Source of the DNA: Glomus cerebriforme
Taxonomy: Eukaryota > Glomeromycota > Glomeromycetes > Glomerales > Glomeraceae
Assembly (NCBI GenBank): GCA_003550305.1
Contig: QKYT01000058.1
Location: forward strand, 21,639-56,337
Length of the DNA: 34,699 nt
Direction of reading: 5' to 3'
The notes beneath the pieces were generated by a model. It worked only from the letters and a program-made list of their open reading frames with translations. It was not told the DNA's origin and did no database searches. Positions 1 through 9,801 of the stretch are shown piece by piece. The first letter of the stretch is position 1. Each line of letters begins with the position of its first letter. Position numbers and translations under genes: made by a program.

Positions 1-1263
1 TACTTTTATTATAGCAAAATTATTAATTATAAATGTAGTTTACTATAAAAAGGACTCTCGAAGAAGTAATTAGATTTTGTGGCATTTTTTTAATGGAAAT
101 TATCAATTTTATTTTATTCTTTATTAAATTTTATNTTCGTTTCGATTTGTATAAAATTTTNNTATATNCNNATCATTTGCATNTGACATAAATTAGCCAC
201 AATGATTAATAAAAAATTACATATAGTGTATACTCTACCCTTAACAGCCCACACGTTCGAATTTTTTTTAAATATTAAACAAAGAAATTTCTTTCTTCTC
301 TTTTATAAAGAAATTTGAAATCTTTTTAAGAACCCTCAAATATAATGCCTCGTAATAAAATTAATTCATAAAATAACAATGTTATAGAAAAACAAACAAA
401 AAAAAAAAAAAAAAAAAGATTGAAAGGTATATATGTTAGTCTTTTTTTCTTATATATTTAATTTCCATCCAATTAACATTAAAAGTGCAACAAACGTGAT
501 TTTTTTTTTTAATTACTTGCCAAAATTTTTGATTACATTTAACTTTTCCTTTCACCAAATTATTAAAGTTTATGTGAATCAGATCAATTAACTGCGCATA
601 TGTACAGACTTTATTATGAGCACAAGTGATTTAGATTATATTTCTGTTCACAAAAAAAATTAATTTCGAACAATCTTTAGAAGCCAAATTTCCATTGTTA
701 TGAATGGGCTGGGCTGACCTTTTTTTTTAGTGCATAAATAATATCACGTATCTCTTTTTTTTATATACACGAAATTATTGTATTTTTTTTTATTTCTTGA
801 TTTAATATTTAATTTCAGTTTGCATTCCTCTACACTCATGTTACATCTAATATAATGAACATGCGATTATGATTAGTAATGCATTTAAAATAAGGTTCAT
901 ATTTAATTACATTCTTTCTTTTCCGCGGAATTGATAGTTTTTTTTCTCCATTTGATTAGATAAGATAAGCCGAGTCGCATTTAAATACTATCAATATGTG
1001 ATGAAAGTTAACGTGATATAAAAGTTTAACATAAGCTTGTTCCGATTATACTATGTACTGTATATTTACTCTTTTATATTAGTAAATATAGTTACTTTAA
1101 CTAAAATCATTAATAGAATGAGAAGACACTAATATATTCAAACTTAAGAGATAGGATAAGTGAAGTTTTTTTTTTAAAAAAAAAAAAAAAATCGAAATAT
1201 TGCTTATCAAAGTTTATCTAATAGATTTCCTTTTTTTATTTAAACGGTTAAAATAGTATTACT
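1..1263. other. Gene-poor AT-rich stretch
   Basis: I see no supportable gene here. The stretch holds long A and T homopolymers (for example the A run near 398-417 and a T-then-A hairpin-like run near 1168-1190). A cluster of undetermined bases lies at 135, 161, 162, 168, 170, 171 and 183. A very short ATG frame near 345 ends after eight codons and is not credible as a gene. Confidence 0.6.
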
Positions 1264-1430
1264 CTTCATAAATATCAGAAAACTATTTTCAATAATAATA
1301 ACAATGATACAATTTTCCTAATATAAATAATTATCAGCAATCCACGTTCAAAATAACGCTTCAATTCCATAATGTCCTTCATTTAACATTACCATTAGTT
1401 ATCCTCAAAAAATCTTTCTGGAATTTCATC
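1264..1430 (+). pseudogene. Fragment of the Asn-rich family (C-terminal half)
   Basis: This degenerate piece keeps recognisable family sequence: an AATTATCAGCAATCCA tract, then a CTTCAATTCC...TCATTTAAC stretch, then an ATTACCATTAGTTATCCTCAAA...TCTTTCTGG tract. Its best match in the window is the 3' half of the minus-strand copy at 26150-26714, which has the same order of tracts. No open frame remains and the normal 3' end (RFQQ-stop) is missing. It lies just upstream of the next family copy in the same orientation, so it may be the remnant of an older tandem partner. Confidence 0.6.
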
Positions 1431-1576
1431 AAATACAAATACAGTCATGAAAGCGAATTCCAATATATACAGTATATACACCCAAAAATAGTAATCTCAA
1501 TTTCGAAAAAAAACTTAAATTTTCGTTTTCACAATATCTTAAAATCTTAAACATTATTTTTTTATTTAATTATTAC

Positions 1577-2241
1577 TTGGCATTATCTTACATTATATCA
1601 CAAAATAATTACGAATCCAATTTCGTTAATGGAGGTGCTTCTTGTAATAGTTATTACAATAATGTCATCTCTGATGACAGTGTTAACGACTATCAGCAAT
1701 CTATGTTTAATGACGCTTCAAAAGATGACGTCGCTATTTCTCTTGACCTTAATAATAGTATTTCTCTCTATAACTCTCAACAATCCATGTTCAATGACTC
1801 TTCAAACGATAGTGTCGCTACTTCACTCGATAGCAATATGAAGCTTTAAACAATATTTCTCTCAACTTCCAGCAATTCATATCTAGTGGAGCTTCAAATA
1901 ATGACGTTGCTATTTCTCTGACCATAATTATCAGCAATATAGTTCTCCTCATAACTCTAACGTTATTATCAATGACGCTTCAAACGATAACATCCCCATT
2001 TTTCCTGGCAATAATTATCAGCAATCGTCCAATAACGTTTCCCTCCGCAATTTTACCAGCAATATATTGATCAAAATCCTAATTTCTTTCCTTTACTTAA
2101 TTCACTTGGCATTATCATTAACACTCCTGGACAAATATAATTATTTTATCATCAACTAATTCAGATATTCAAAATCAGCTTCAGCATTATTTGAATCCTC
2201 CTCCTTCTACAAATAACTCGCAAACTCGATTTCAACAATAA
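1577..2241 (+). pseudogene. Asn/Ser-rich family copy 1, broken
   Basis: This is a member of the unrecognised Asn/Ser/Gln-rich family. The start codon is lost: where copy 4 has an ATGGATCATCCACAAAAT start, this copy reads straight from ATATCACAAAAT. The frame then runs as QNNYESNFVNGGASCNSYYNN and later IN-D/NYQQSMFNDAS-type repeats. Near 1830 a 10-nt deletion relative to copy 4 (the NNYQQ codons) shifts the frame and causes a stop at 1847. The conserved end, including NPPPSTNNSQTRFQQ, finishes at the TAA at 2239. About 210 bp of conserved 3' flank follows and is then cut by a MITE. Copy 4 is the closest relative, including the 5' flank. Confidence 0.75.
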
Positions 2242-2455
2242 ATTCTTAAATGATTTCATTTATGTAGTGATGTTTTGTTCGAAATATATTATTTTTATTT
2301 TGTAACATTCTTTATTTCATTCATTCATTCATTTATTTATTTATTTGCATTTTTTATTTTTATTTTTTTGCTACTATTGCTGCGAAATAAATACAGTATT
2401 AAAATCTATTGCATAAAGCTAACTGTATAACTATTGTACTGTACCTTATTTCTAA

Positions 2456-2785
2456 GGCCGGGCAAAATTAATTTTTAGATTCTCGTGACCCGGCCGTGTC
2501 AGCAGATTTACAAAAATTCATAAAATATTTTTATCACGTGATTTACATAATATCAAATTCGTCGCACCGTGGATTGTTCAAAAATTTTTCTTACATATCA
2601 TCAATATAATCTACTTATGTATTTGAGTTTACTAAAGCTTCAAAAGAATCACCACGAAACCCTTCGGCAGAAAGTAATACAAGTATATAAAACAAAATAA
2701 CTATAAAAAAAAATTATATATGAAAAAAAATAAAACCCGTGCATTTTAAAATTTTGTCACGAGATTCTAAAATTTAATTTTGTCC
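2456..2785. mobile_element. 330-bp MITE with TAA target duplication
   Basis: The ends are inverted repeats: the left starts GGCCGGGCAAAATTAATTTT and the reverse complement of the right starts GGACAAAATTAAATTTTAGA. Both continue to TCTCGTGAC. TAA stands on both sides (2453-2455 and 2786-2788). Removing the element and one TAA gives TATTTCTAATAATGTTAA, which is what other family copies carry in their 3' flank (for example near 15504). This paralogous empty site makes the insertion convincing. A TAA duplication and GGCC ends fit PIF/Harbinger-type MITEs; a TA duplication (Tc1/mariner type) is the alternative reading. There is no coding capacity. Confidence 0.8.
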
Positions 2786-2997
2786 TAATAATGTTAAGCT
2801 TTTTAAACAATAATCATTTAATTTGATCCATGTAATACACATTATAAATATGAATATTATTATCTTTATATGTTTTTTTTTAAGATTTACTTAGGGGATG
2901 AAATTTTCATTAAATGTCAAAAGAGATTGGCGTATTTCGGTTTAGATCTATATTATTTTTGGAAACGAGCAACAATAAAATTTATTACCGAAAATCA

Positions 2998-3007
2998 TAT
3001 ATAAATA
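2998..3007 (+). promoter_or_regulatory. TATA box of the P450 gene
   Basis: TATATAAATA lies 74 bp before the ATG at 3081, a plausible distance for a core promoter with a short leader. The leader is A-rich just before the ATG, as is common for fungal starts. The rest of 2786-3080 shows no other recognisable site. Confidence 0.5.
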
Positions 3008-3080
3008 CACCCTTTCTTTTTAAGAAGAAAAAAAAAGGATTTTTTTTTTCGTTTGAAATTTATTAATTATTTAAAAAAAA

Positions 3081-4808
3081 ATGCATTTAATAATTCAACT
3101 CATCTCTCTTGGAATAATTTTCTTCGTTTCATCAAAATTATTACGACGAAATCAACAATTAAAATTAAATGAACCACCTCTCGTACCTTATAAATTTCCA
3201 ATAATTGGTCATACATTTGATTATTATAGGGATACAGAAAAATTTATTAATAAATGTTGTGAAGAATATGGAGAAATATTTTCATTATACGTATTTGGTA
3301 AAGTTGTAACATTTGTTGGTAGNAAACTTTCATCCGAAGTTTTTAAGAGTCATAAAGATTTCAATTTTGATATCGCATTTAAAGAAAAATTTCCTTTAGA
3401 AAGATTTATGNATCGTCCAGATAAATATTTTGTACTTTTACCTAGAATAATATTTACTTATTTATCACAAGATTTACCTTCATATACTGAAAGAGTTCAA
3501 AGAACTCTTATTAAAGGTATTGATGAATTAATTGGTGACGGAAAAGTTTTACAACCACCNTTGGAAACTTTTCAATTGGTAATTGCAAAACCAATCGCTG
3601 CTTCTTTAATTGGAGAAGAATTTGCTGATGATAAAGAATTAGTTAATACTGTTGCTAATGCTGCGAGTGATTTTATTCCATTTTTATCAATTCCTCCTAT
3701 TTTGAGTTTTATTCATCCATTGTTACACAAGGAATTTTTAGTGTGAGTATTTATTTACATATAAAATTCGATATACGTTGTTATTTGCGTGTAGTAAACT
3801 TAATTATTTAACGATATCTATATTTTTATTTTTTTATTTTTTTAGAATATTGTTTAAATTTTTTTATAATCCTTTTAAAGTACANAGAGAAGTGATTAAA
3901 CGAAAGATTTCACCTATAGTTGAAAAAAGATTAAATGANATGAAAAAAAATGAAGCATCTTACGTTCCTCCTGTTGACATATTACAAAAATTCATTGAAG
4001 TTTTACAAGAAGATTTTAAAATCGATTTTGATGTTATAACTGATTATGTTATTACTGCTGTATTTGCTGCTGTACATACAACTTCAACTTTTCTTACCAA
4101 TTCTTTACATCGTAAGTAAAAAAAATTTATTATTTATAAAAAAAATGGTAATTTAATTTAAATTTTTTTTTTTTTCTTTAGAATATGAAATCATCCACAA
4201 TTTCAAAAAGAAATATTAGAAGAACAAGAACAATTATTAAAAAATAAAAAAGGAGAATATTATACCTCTGAACAAATTGATGGTTTGATTAAATTGGATA
4301 GTTTCTTTAAAGAAACTTTAAGATTGACTACAAGTATAGTTCATTTTGAGCATATGACACTTAATTCTCATTTTACTTTCTCTAATGGTTTTCAAGTTCC
4401 AAGAGGTAAAAAAAAATATTCTTTTTTTTTCAAATTTTTTTTTTTAAAAAAATAAATATACAAAAATTAACATTTTTTTTTCTAGATCGATTCGTTTATA
4501 TTCGATTACAAGAAGTTCATCGTAATGAAGAATTACATGGTGAAAATCCAAACGAATTCAACCCTTTCCGTCATATAGGACATCCTGCACCACGTGTTGA
4601 AAAGAATTTTCTTGCATTTGGTTTTGGTAAACATGCATGTCCTGGTCGTTACTTTGCTGCTAGTGAAATTAAAACTGCTTTACATTATTTAATTTTAAAA
4701 TATAATATTAAAATTCTTGATGATAAAAAAGTTTATCCTCAAATTAAAGGTCCTTTTAGATTTTCTAGTGATGATGGTTTAGTATTTGAAAAAAAAGAAA
4801 ATAGTTAA
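3081..4808 (+). CDS. Cytochrome P450, four exons, with one apparent frameshift
   Basis: This is a haem-thiolate monooxygenase, probably ER-anchored; the substrate is not predictable. Exons are 3081-3742, 3846-4111, 4182-4405 and 4486-4808, with introns of 103, 70 and 80 bp, all GT-AG. The protein would be about 491 residues, normal for a P450. A membrane anchor lies at residues 3-18, followed by a Pro-rich hinge (PPLVPYKFPIIGH, about 32-44). The I-helix is AAVHTTS (about 295-301), with His where many P450s have Glu/Asp, as in CYP51-like AGQHTSS. The K-helix KETLR has the ExxR pair at about E354/R357. The haem loop FGFGKHACPG has its Cys near 436. Exon 3 lacks one nucleotide: after the acceptor the sequence GAAATCATCC should read in frame as E-N-H-P but is one base short. 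This could be an assembly error or true decay. Five undetermined bases (3323, 3411, 3560, 3885, 3939) lie in exons 1 and 2. Confidence 0.9.
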
Positions 4809-4812
4809 AAAT

Positions 4813-4818
4813 AATAAA
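4813..4818 (+). terminator. Putative polyadenylation signal of the P450 gene
   Basis: AATAAA lies four bases after the stop codon and is followed by a T-rich run. In DNA this AT-rich, such a hexamer is weak evidence on its own. Confidence 0.3.
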
Positions 4819-5239
4819 TTTTTTTTTTATTATTTCGACATTAATTTTTTTTCACAGTGCCTTATGATCGTCAGTTACAATATTAATGTCAAATACGTCC
4901 GTGTGCAACAACTCTAACTAAATTATGCTTTTTTTATAATTATTTAGCATGCAAAATAATTTCCGAAATTGTCATATTATTATAATCATCACCACAAAAT
5001 GAATTTTTTTTTTTAGGTTTGTACATTGCTGAAGTTAATAGCAAGAAAAAACATCCCTTAAATTAGTTCCGATTTTATCCAATTGATATTCAAGCATAAC
5101 ATTATCATGTAACCTGAAACCTGTTTATAAAACGTGGAATTATCTTTGACAAGACCAATGAGTTGTATAACAAATTTCATAGTAACTTATTTTCCAATTT
5201 TTATCGGATAAAAATTCCTCTCATGATATGTTACAGTAT
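4819..5239. other. Intergenic stretch after the P450 gene
   Basis: No gene or repeat is recognised here. It is AT-rich with several T runs and joins directly to a segmental-repeat fragment. Confidence 0.5.
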
Positions 5240-5578
5240 TTGTCTATTATTTTTGAATCTGTCTTTAGAAGAATATTTATTCTTTTGGAATAGGTGGTTA
5301 ATGCATGTGCAGAGCGTTATTTAAATAATTGAAATGCTTTTGTGGCCTAGGAGGAAATGGAATGAACCGCTTATTTAAAATCAAGATTTCAATATGGTTA
5401 GATTCTTTCTCAGCATTCCGGGAGCATAATTTATTATGTGAAGAAAATGAAACAACTTCATGCAATATCCTTTTGAATGAAGTTCATTAGCTAATTATTT
5501 ATGTCCTTCGCACAATAAATTAGTCAATATTTCTGATTAAAAATTTGGAAAGCTAGTGAATATGAATATACTAGGTAA
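5240..5578 (+). repeat. Segmental repeat fragment F (3' end of the block)
   Basis: This stretch matches the far ends of blocks A (about 19060-19290) and B (about 31480-31725). Shared tracts in the same order are a GGATC/GAATCTGTC...GGAAGAATATTT stretch, CCTAGGAGGAAATGGAA, CATTCCGGG.GCATAATTTATTA, ACAACTTCATGC, and AGCTAATTATTT...TCCTTCG. With block A it also shares ATATACTAGGT at the very end. It lacks the rest of the block, including any family copy. Confidence 0.7.
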
Positions 5579-5854
5579 ATTTCTTACCCACGGCGACGAA
5601 AAAACTTCGATTTTTGAAATTTGACATGCATCAATCCATAAAAGGAAAGATTTTCATCCACACATATTACCAAAAAAGGAACATTGTAATACAAATGATT
5701 CGAAAATTTCCATTTTTGGATATGTGTGATGAAAACCTTTCCAAGTGCCAGGTTTGTGGCGCAGCAATTTTTTAAAAAAAAATACATAAATTTTTTCTCT
5801 AATATTAATAACATAAAGCTTTTAAATTTTTACTGAATTTTTACTGTAGATGTG

Positions 5855-5880
5855 ATTTCTGCTGCTCTGCAAGTTTACTT
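5855..5880 (+). repeat. Left terminal inverted repeat
   Basis: This is the 26-bp left end of the element, a perfect inverted match to 8029-8054. Confidence 0.8.
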
Positions 5881-5896
5881 AGAGTGTTAAAAGCAG

Positions 5897-6420
5897 TTTT
5901 AAATAACATTATTTTTTTTTTTAAACCAAGATTATAATTCAATTTTATTATTTATCGAGAAAATTATACAAAGTTTTAAAACAATAATAAAGATCACATG
6001 ATAAACGAAAAAAAGAAATTATCACCTCGTTAAGAGCTGGAAACTAATAACTACAAAGATAAAGTTTCTAATGAAATGAACCTTGCAATAAATACAGTAG
6101 GCGGCATTACATCACATAGTTAATCTGTATCCAAAAACCCAAAAAATGTCCTCCAAAATATATAGAAAAAATAAATTATAATTAGAAAATAAAGAAATAT
6201 TACTAGAATTATTTGAAGAATTTTAAATAACATTATTTTTTTTTTTTTTAACCAAGATTACAATTCAATTTTATTATTTATCGAGAAAATTATACAAAGT
6301 TATAAAACAATAATAAAGTTCACATGATAAAAGAAAAAAAGAAAATATCACCTCGTTAAGAGCTAGAAACTAATAACTAAAAAGATAAAGTATCTAATGA
6401 AATAAACCTTGTAAATACAG
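5897..6420 (+). repeat. Two 200-bp direct repeats inside the element
   Basis: 5897-6097 and 6221-6420 are near-identical direct repeats starting TTTTAAATAACATTA and ending AAATACAG, with scattered substitutions. The ~123 bp between them contains an ATG frame (MSSKIYRKNKL, stop, then LENKEILLELFEE) that stops exactly where the second repeat begins. The second repeat may therefore have been inserted into, or duplicated within, a short coding region. Confidence 0.75.
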
Positions 6421-6428
6421 CTTCATAA

Positions 6429-6578
6429 AGAACGTATTTATCTTTCATCTATAAAAATGTAGATGCTGTGTGTAAATACTGTCATACACAAAATGATAAT
6501 AAAAATTGGAAATTGAGTTATAAAAAACATAAAAGAAGAAGTATTCACGTAAAAACAAAAAATTTTTACATAAAATAA
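6429..6578 (+). pseudogene. Small frame with a CxxC...H...H zinc-finger-like pattern
   Basis: About 49 codons are open and end at the TAA at 6576. The peptide contains VDAVCKYCHTQNDNKNW, then KLSYKKHKRRSIH. The spacing Cys-x2-Cys followed by a Trp, basic residues and two His resembles a BED- or C2H2-type DNA-binding finger as found in transposases. There is no ATG in this frame, and the upstream direct repeat contains stops. It is probably one exon or remnant of a transposon-encoded DNA-binding protein. The family assignment is a guess. Confidence 0.35.
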
Positions 6579-6785
6579 AAACACCTAAAAAACTATAAAA
6601 CTAAGGTATAAAATATATTTATGACAAAAATAAAAAGAAAAAAAAAATTTTATAATAATCATAAAAAGAATTGAACTAAATAGAAGAAGCATCTAAAATA
6701 AACTTATTAAAAAAATTAATAAAATAAGATATATCGCTAATTTTACCAGTAAGACGAAATTCAATCTTACGAAGTTCTTGTAGTA

Positions 6786-7867
6786 TTAAATGAATTTTAA
6801 GAACGGGAGAGTTTTTATCAAGATATTACCAGAGGTATTTTTAAGAAAATCGATATTGGAAATGGTGAAAAGATTATCAAGACCTTCATCTTTAATTTGT
6901 TGTAAAAAAGGAACAAACAAGGTATTAATAAAGGAAGGATCAGACTTGTAACACTGTTTTTCTTCTTTTTCAGAAATAGCTTTATCAATACGAGCCTTTT
7001 TCTTTTCGTTAGCCTGATGTTTAATAAGAGCTTGTTTATTGCGATTCTGTTCTTTTACAGAATGTTGATCATGAAAAAATTTTTCACATCCTTCAACAGA
7101 AAAAGTAGTAACAAAACGAGAAGAATAAGCATCACCAAACTTATGAGCCAATGTAGAAAGATTATTGTTATAATTAAAATGTTTACGATCAAAGGGTATA
7201 TAAACAGCAGTATTCACTATTTTATAATGATCATGAACAATAACTTTAGAAAGGGGAGCATGATGTTTATCATAAGAAGAGGAATTTTTGAAACACAACC
7301 ATCGTTTATGTTAATTTTTAGTTTGAGAAGGATAGATAGAATGTTGAGAATGGGTTTTATAAGTGACACGATTTGAAGGGATAAGCCAAGGTTTTCCTTC
7401 CAAATCAGGCTGTGGAAGATTATTATTTTGAACTCGTATTAATTTCAAATAACTGACACCCAATCGGTTAGAAGAAACAGTTTTCAAAAATTATCGTTCC
7501 ACTTTTTATGATCAGGTTGAAGAGGAGAGGAAGGAGTAACAATAAGTTCTTTTTCAGATAAATGACATCGATATCTATTAGATGACATAACATAAGAAGA
7601 AGGTAAAGTACAATGACAAGGAAAATAAAATCCTAAATAAACTATATGATTTTTATAAGAAAAACGGATAAAAGATTTTGTATGACGATTATTTAATGAC
7701 AAATTATTTAACCTATATTGTAAAGCATTATATTAATGTAATAATAAATTTCGTAATCTATTAAAATATTTCCTACGAATTCTCAAAGGAATGCGAGTTT
7801 GTATTTGAAAAAAAGATGTTAAACAATGAGAAATACGAAATTTAATATTGGTGTTGTAAGAATTAGA
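6786..7867 (-). pseudogene. Decayed ORF of the TIR element, unknown product
   Basis: Read on the minus strand, the coding signal begins near 7867 (NSYNTNIKFRISHCLTSFFQ), runs through one TAA, then continues to KKWNDNF near 7484. A frame shift there leads to TVSSNRLGVSYLKLIRVQ and, after one more TAA near 7308, to WLCFKNSSSYDKHHAPLSK. The last open part ends at 6786. It includes GDAYSSRFVTTFSVEGCEKF and a basic, probably coiled-coil run (NEKKKARIDKAISEKEEKQ). There is no intact ATG-started frame. Its place inside terminal inverted repeats suggests transposon origin. I do not recognise a domain. Confidence 0.5.
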
Positions 7868-8028
7868 GATCACGTGACGAGAAGACTTTTAAATAACTGA
7901 TAACTATTTTTTTTAACAAAAATTTTATTTTCGTCAAATCCATTTTTGGAAATGATCGGCAAAGAGATAAAATCAATCATTTATATGTAAAATCAAAAAC
8001 GGGCATTTTAAACCTCCTTTTAAAGTAT

Positions 8029-8054
8029 AAGTAAACTTGCAGAGCAGCAGAAAT
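8029..8054 (-). repeat. Right terminal inverted repeat
   Basis: This is the 26-bp right end, a perfect inverted match to 5855-5880. Confidence 0.8.
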
Positions 8055-9640
8055 TAGGTATATTTAGTAACTTTTAAAGGTTATATGTTAATATAAAAAA
8101 TTTTCTTTTTATTATTTTTTGTTGCGCGTAGGATTTTCCTTTTTTGGATAATTTATTATAATGTCGGCCAGAAACGTATTACTTGTTTTAGCAACTGACT
8201 GGATTTATCGTAATTCCGGCCCTGAAAAAATGCGTACAGCTAATAGTAAAATTTGATGTGACCTTTGTATATATATTTCGGAGTCAGGATTCCATAACGT
8301 ACTAACAACTATCATAGGCCTTTTGAAACAATAGAACATGTCAATTAACATATTTAAAAAATTTATCTTCGAAATTTTATGAGGCAGTATCTTAAAAATT
8401 TTTATATGGAATTTTGTTTCTATCAGACAATAACTAAAGAAAAATTGATAAAGTTTCGCTATAAATATAATAGTGGACGCAACTGAGTGATTATTGAATA
8501 AGATGAGTGAAGAAGAGAATCGATATTTTAAAAGGATAAATATAATTGTAACAACCTGTTACATGAATTATTTGTAACAACCTCGGAAAATGAGGTCTGA
8601 TAGGAAATTTTATGTATAACATTTGATATTAAAATTTAATTAGAATTTCTGGAGCATCATTAATTATTATTTTTATTTTCTCTTCTTCCCTTTCCTTCTC
8701 TCTCCCTTTTCCTCTTTTATTTTCTTTTTCTCTTTTATTTTCTTTTTATTTTTTTTTTCCTCTCTTGTGAAATGGAACAGGATATTTCCAAAGACCAAGA
8801 AATGGAATGGGAACCAACAACAAGAACGGATGGGAATTAATAACAATAATGGATAACAAGAATGGACAACAGTGAATGGATGAAAATCACCAAAAGAACG
8901 AGAAAAACAACCAAAGAATCAAGAAAGAACGAACGGACGAAAAAGAAAACAAAACAAAAAGAAATGAAAACAGGATAAACTTATCAATCTACTGTTTCAA
9001 GAACTGAAGGACTTAAAAAAGACGAAGAGTTAGTTAATTAAGAAAAGTGAAAGAAACAAAAATGAACCAAAATAAAAACGAAACAAAACTCACCTATGAA
9101 GAGGCTGCAAGAACCGAACACCTAAAAAAGAAAAAAGAAACGAAAGAAAAAATGAAATGAAATAAAAAAGAATGAAAATGTATCTAAGCCGCAAGAGCCA
9201 AGAGGATCTAAAAGAAAAAAAAGAAAAAAAACGAGGCACCGTAACAATTTGTTATTTGTTTACGTGTTACAGACAAATAAATTGCTTATCACCAAAAAGA
9301 ATATTTCATTTGTTTATTCGTATGGCTTTTTTTCTTCCAAAAATGGTTATTTAAAGGACATTCTACATTTGTTTATTGTTTATATTTATTTAAATTTAAA
9401 GGACATTCTACATTTGTTTATTGTTTTTATTTATCTAAATTTAAAATCATTCCACCGATTTTTTCGTCCTACATTAAGATTTACATGCATTCGTTATCAG
9501 CTATGGTTTGAAGATCTAATACACGTCCTACATTAAATTTACATACATGGTTTGAAGATCACATTTGTTTAGAATTTATTTTTTTATATATTTTGTTGCA
9601 GTTCGAAGATCTACAAACATTTTTTTTTGTGTTTCAACAG
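8055..9640. other. Low-complexity upstream region of copy 2
   Basis: No gene is supported. From about 8670 to 8765 the plus strand is almost pure pyrimidine, and from about 8766 to 9240 it switches to purine-rich, A/G-dominated sequence. Small frames here (for example an ATG frame at 9172) are Lys/Glu/Arg runs explained by that composition. A perfect TGTAACA/TGTTACA stem lies at 8547-8563, and TTGTAACAACCT occurs twice (8546 and 8572). Confidence 0.5.
9350..9562 (+). repeat. Short tandem repeats upstream of copy 2
   Basis: A unit of roughly 48 bp (TTTAAAGGACATTCTACATT plus GTTTATTGTTT...) occurs twice between about 9350 and 9445. Farther on, CGTCCTACATTAA...TTTACAT...ATGGTTTGAAGATC occurs twice (about 9464-9515 and 9525-9562). 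Both pairs lie within 450 bp of the start of copy 2. Confidence 0.65.
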
Positions 9641-9641
9641 T

Positions 9642-9650
9642 TATAAAAAG
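9642..9650 (+). promoter_or_regulatory. Putative TATA box of family copy 2
   Basis: TATAAAAAG followed by GC lies 160 bp before the ATG at 9802. A weaker alternative is the ACTTAAAAATTT tract near 9750, which aligns with the TATAAAAA of copy 5. Both intact copies share a leader tract CTACACC(A/G)AAA...TTCATCA downstream of it. Confidence 0.35.
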
Positions 9651-9801
9651 GCGAAATTCTAAATATTCGTAAAATTTCAAAATTAATAAAACAACCGCGT
9701 AGAAAGCCATTCCCTATAATATAATCTTATATCTCCTCAGTTAGATTTTACTTAAAAATTTTCTACACCAAAAGAAAAAATTTCATCACTGAAAATAAAC
9801 C

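Larger units (their letters stand above)
5855..8054. mobile_element. 2.2-kb DNA transposon-like element with terminal inverted repeats
   Basis: The outer ends are perfect 26-bp inverted repeats, ATTTCTGCTGCTCTGC...TTTACTT at 5855-5880 and its reverse complement at 8029-8054. Between them lie a 200-bp direct repeat, a small plus-strand frame with a zinc-finger-like pattern, and a decayed minus-strand frame of about 360 codons. The flanks (TAGATGTG left, TAGGTATA right) match at only five of eight positions, so a target duplication is possible but not shown. I cannot assign a superfamily; no DDE motif is visible in the remaining coding sequence. Confidence 0.65.

Noticed and set aside
5584..5814. 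Minus-strand frame of 76 codons next to the TIR element
   Set aside because: It starts without a convincing ATG context, has no recognisable motif and lies between two repeats. It looks like chance.
7017..7376. Plus-strand frame of 119 codons
   Set aside because: It is the antisense shadow of the better minus-strand coding remnant at 6786-7867.
8547..9273. Possible solo LTR (TGTAACAACC start, TGTTACA end)
   Set aside because: The flanking bases do not form a direct duplication, there is no matching second copy in the window, and the inner sequence is low-complexity.
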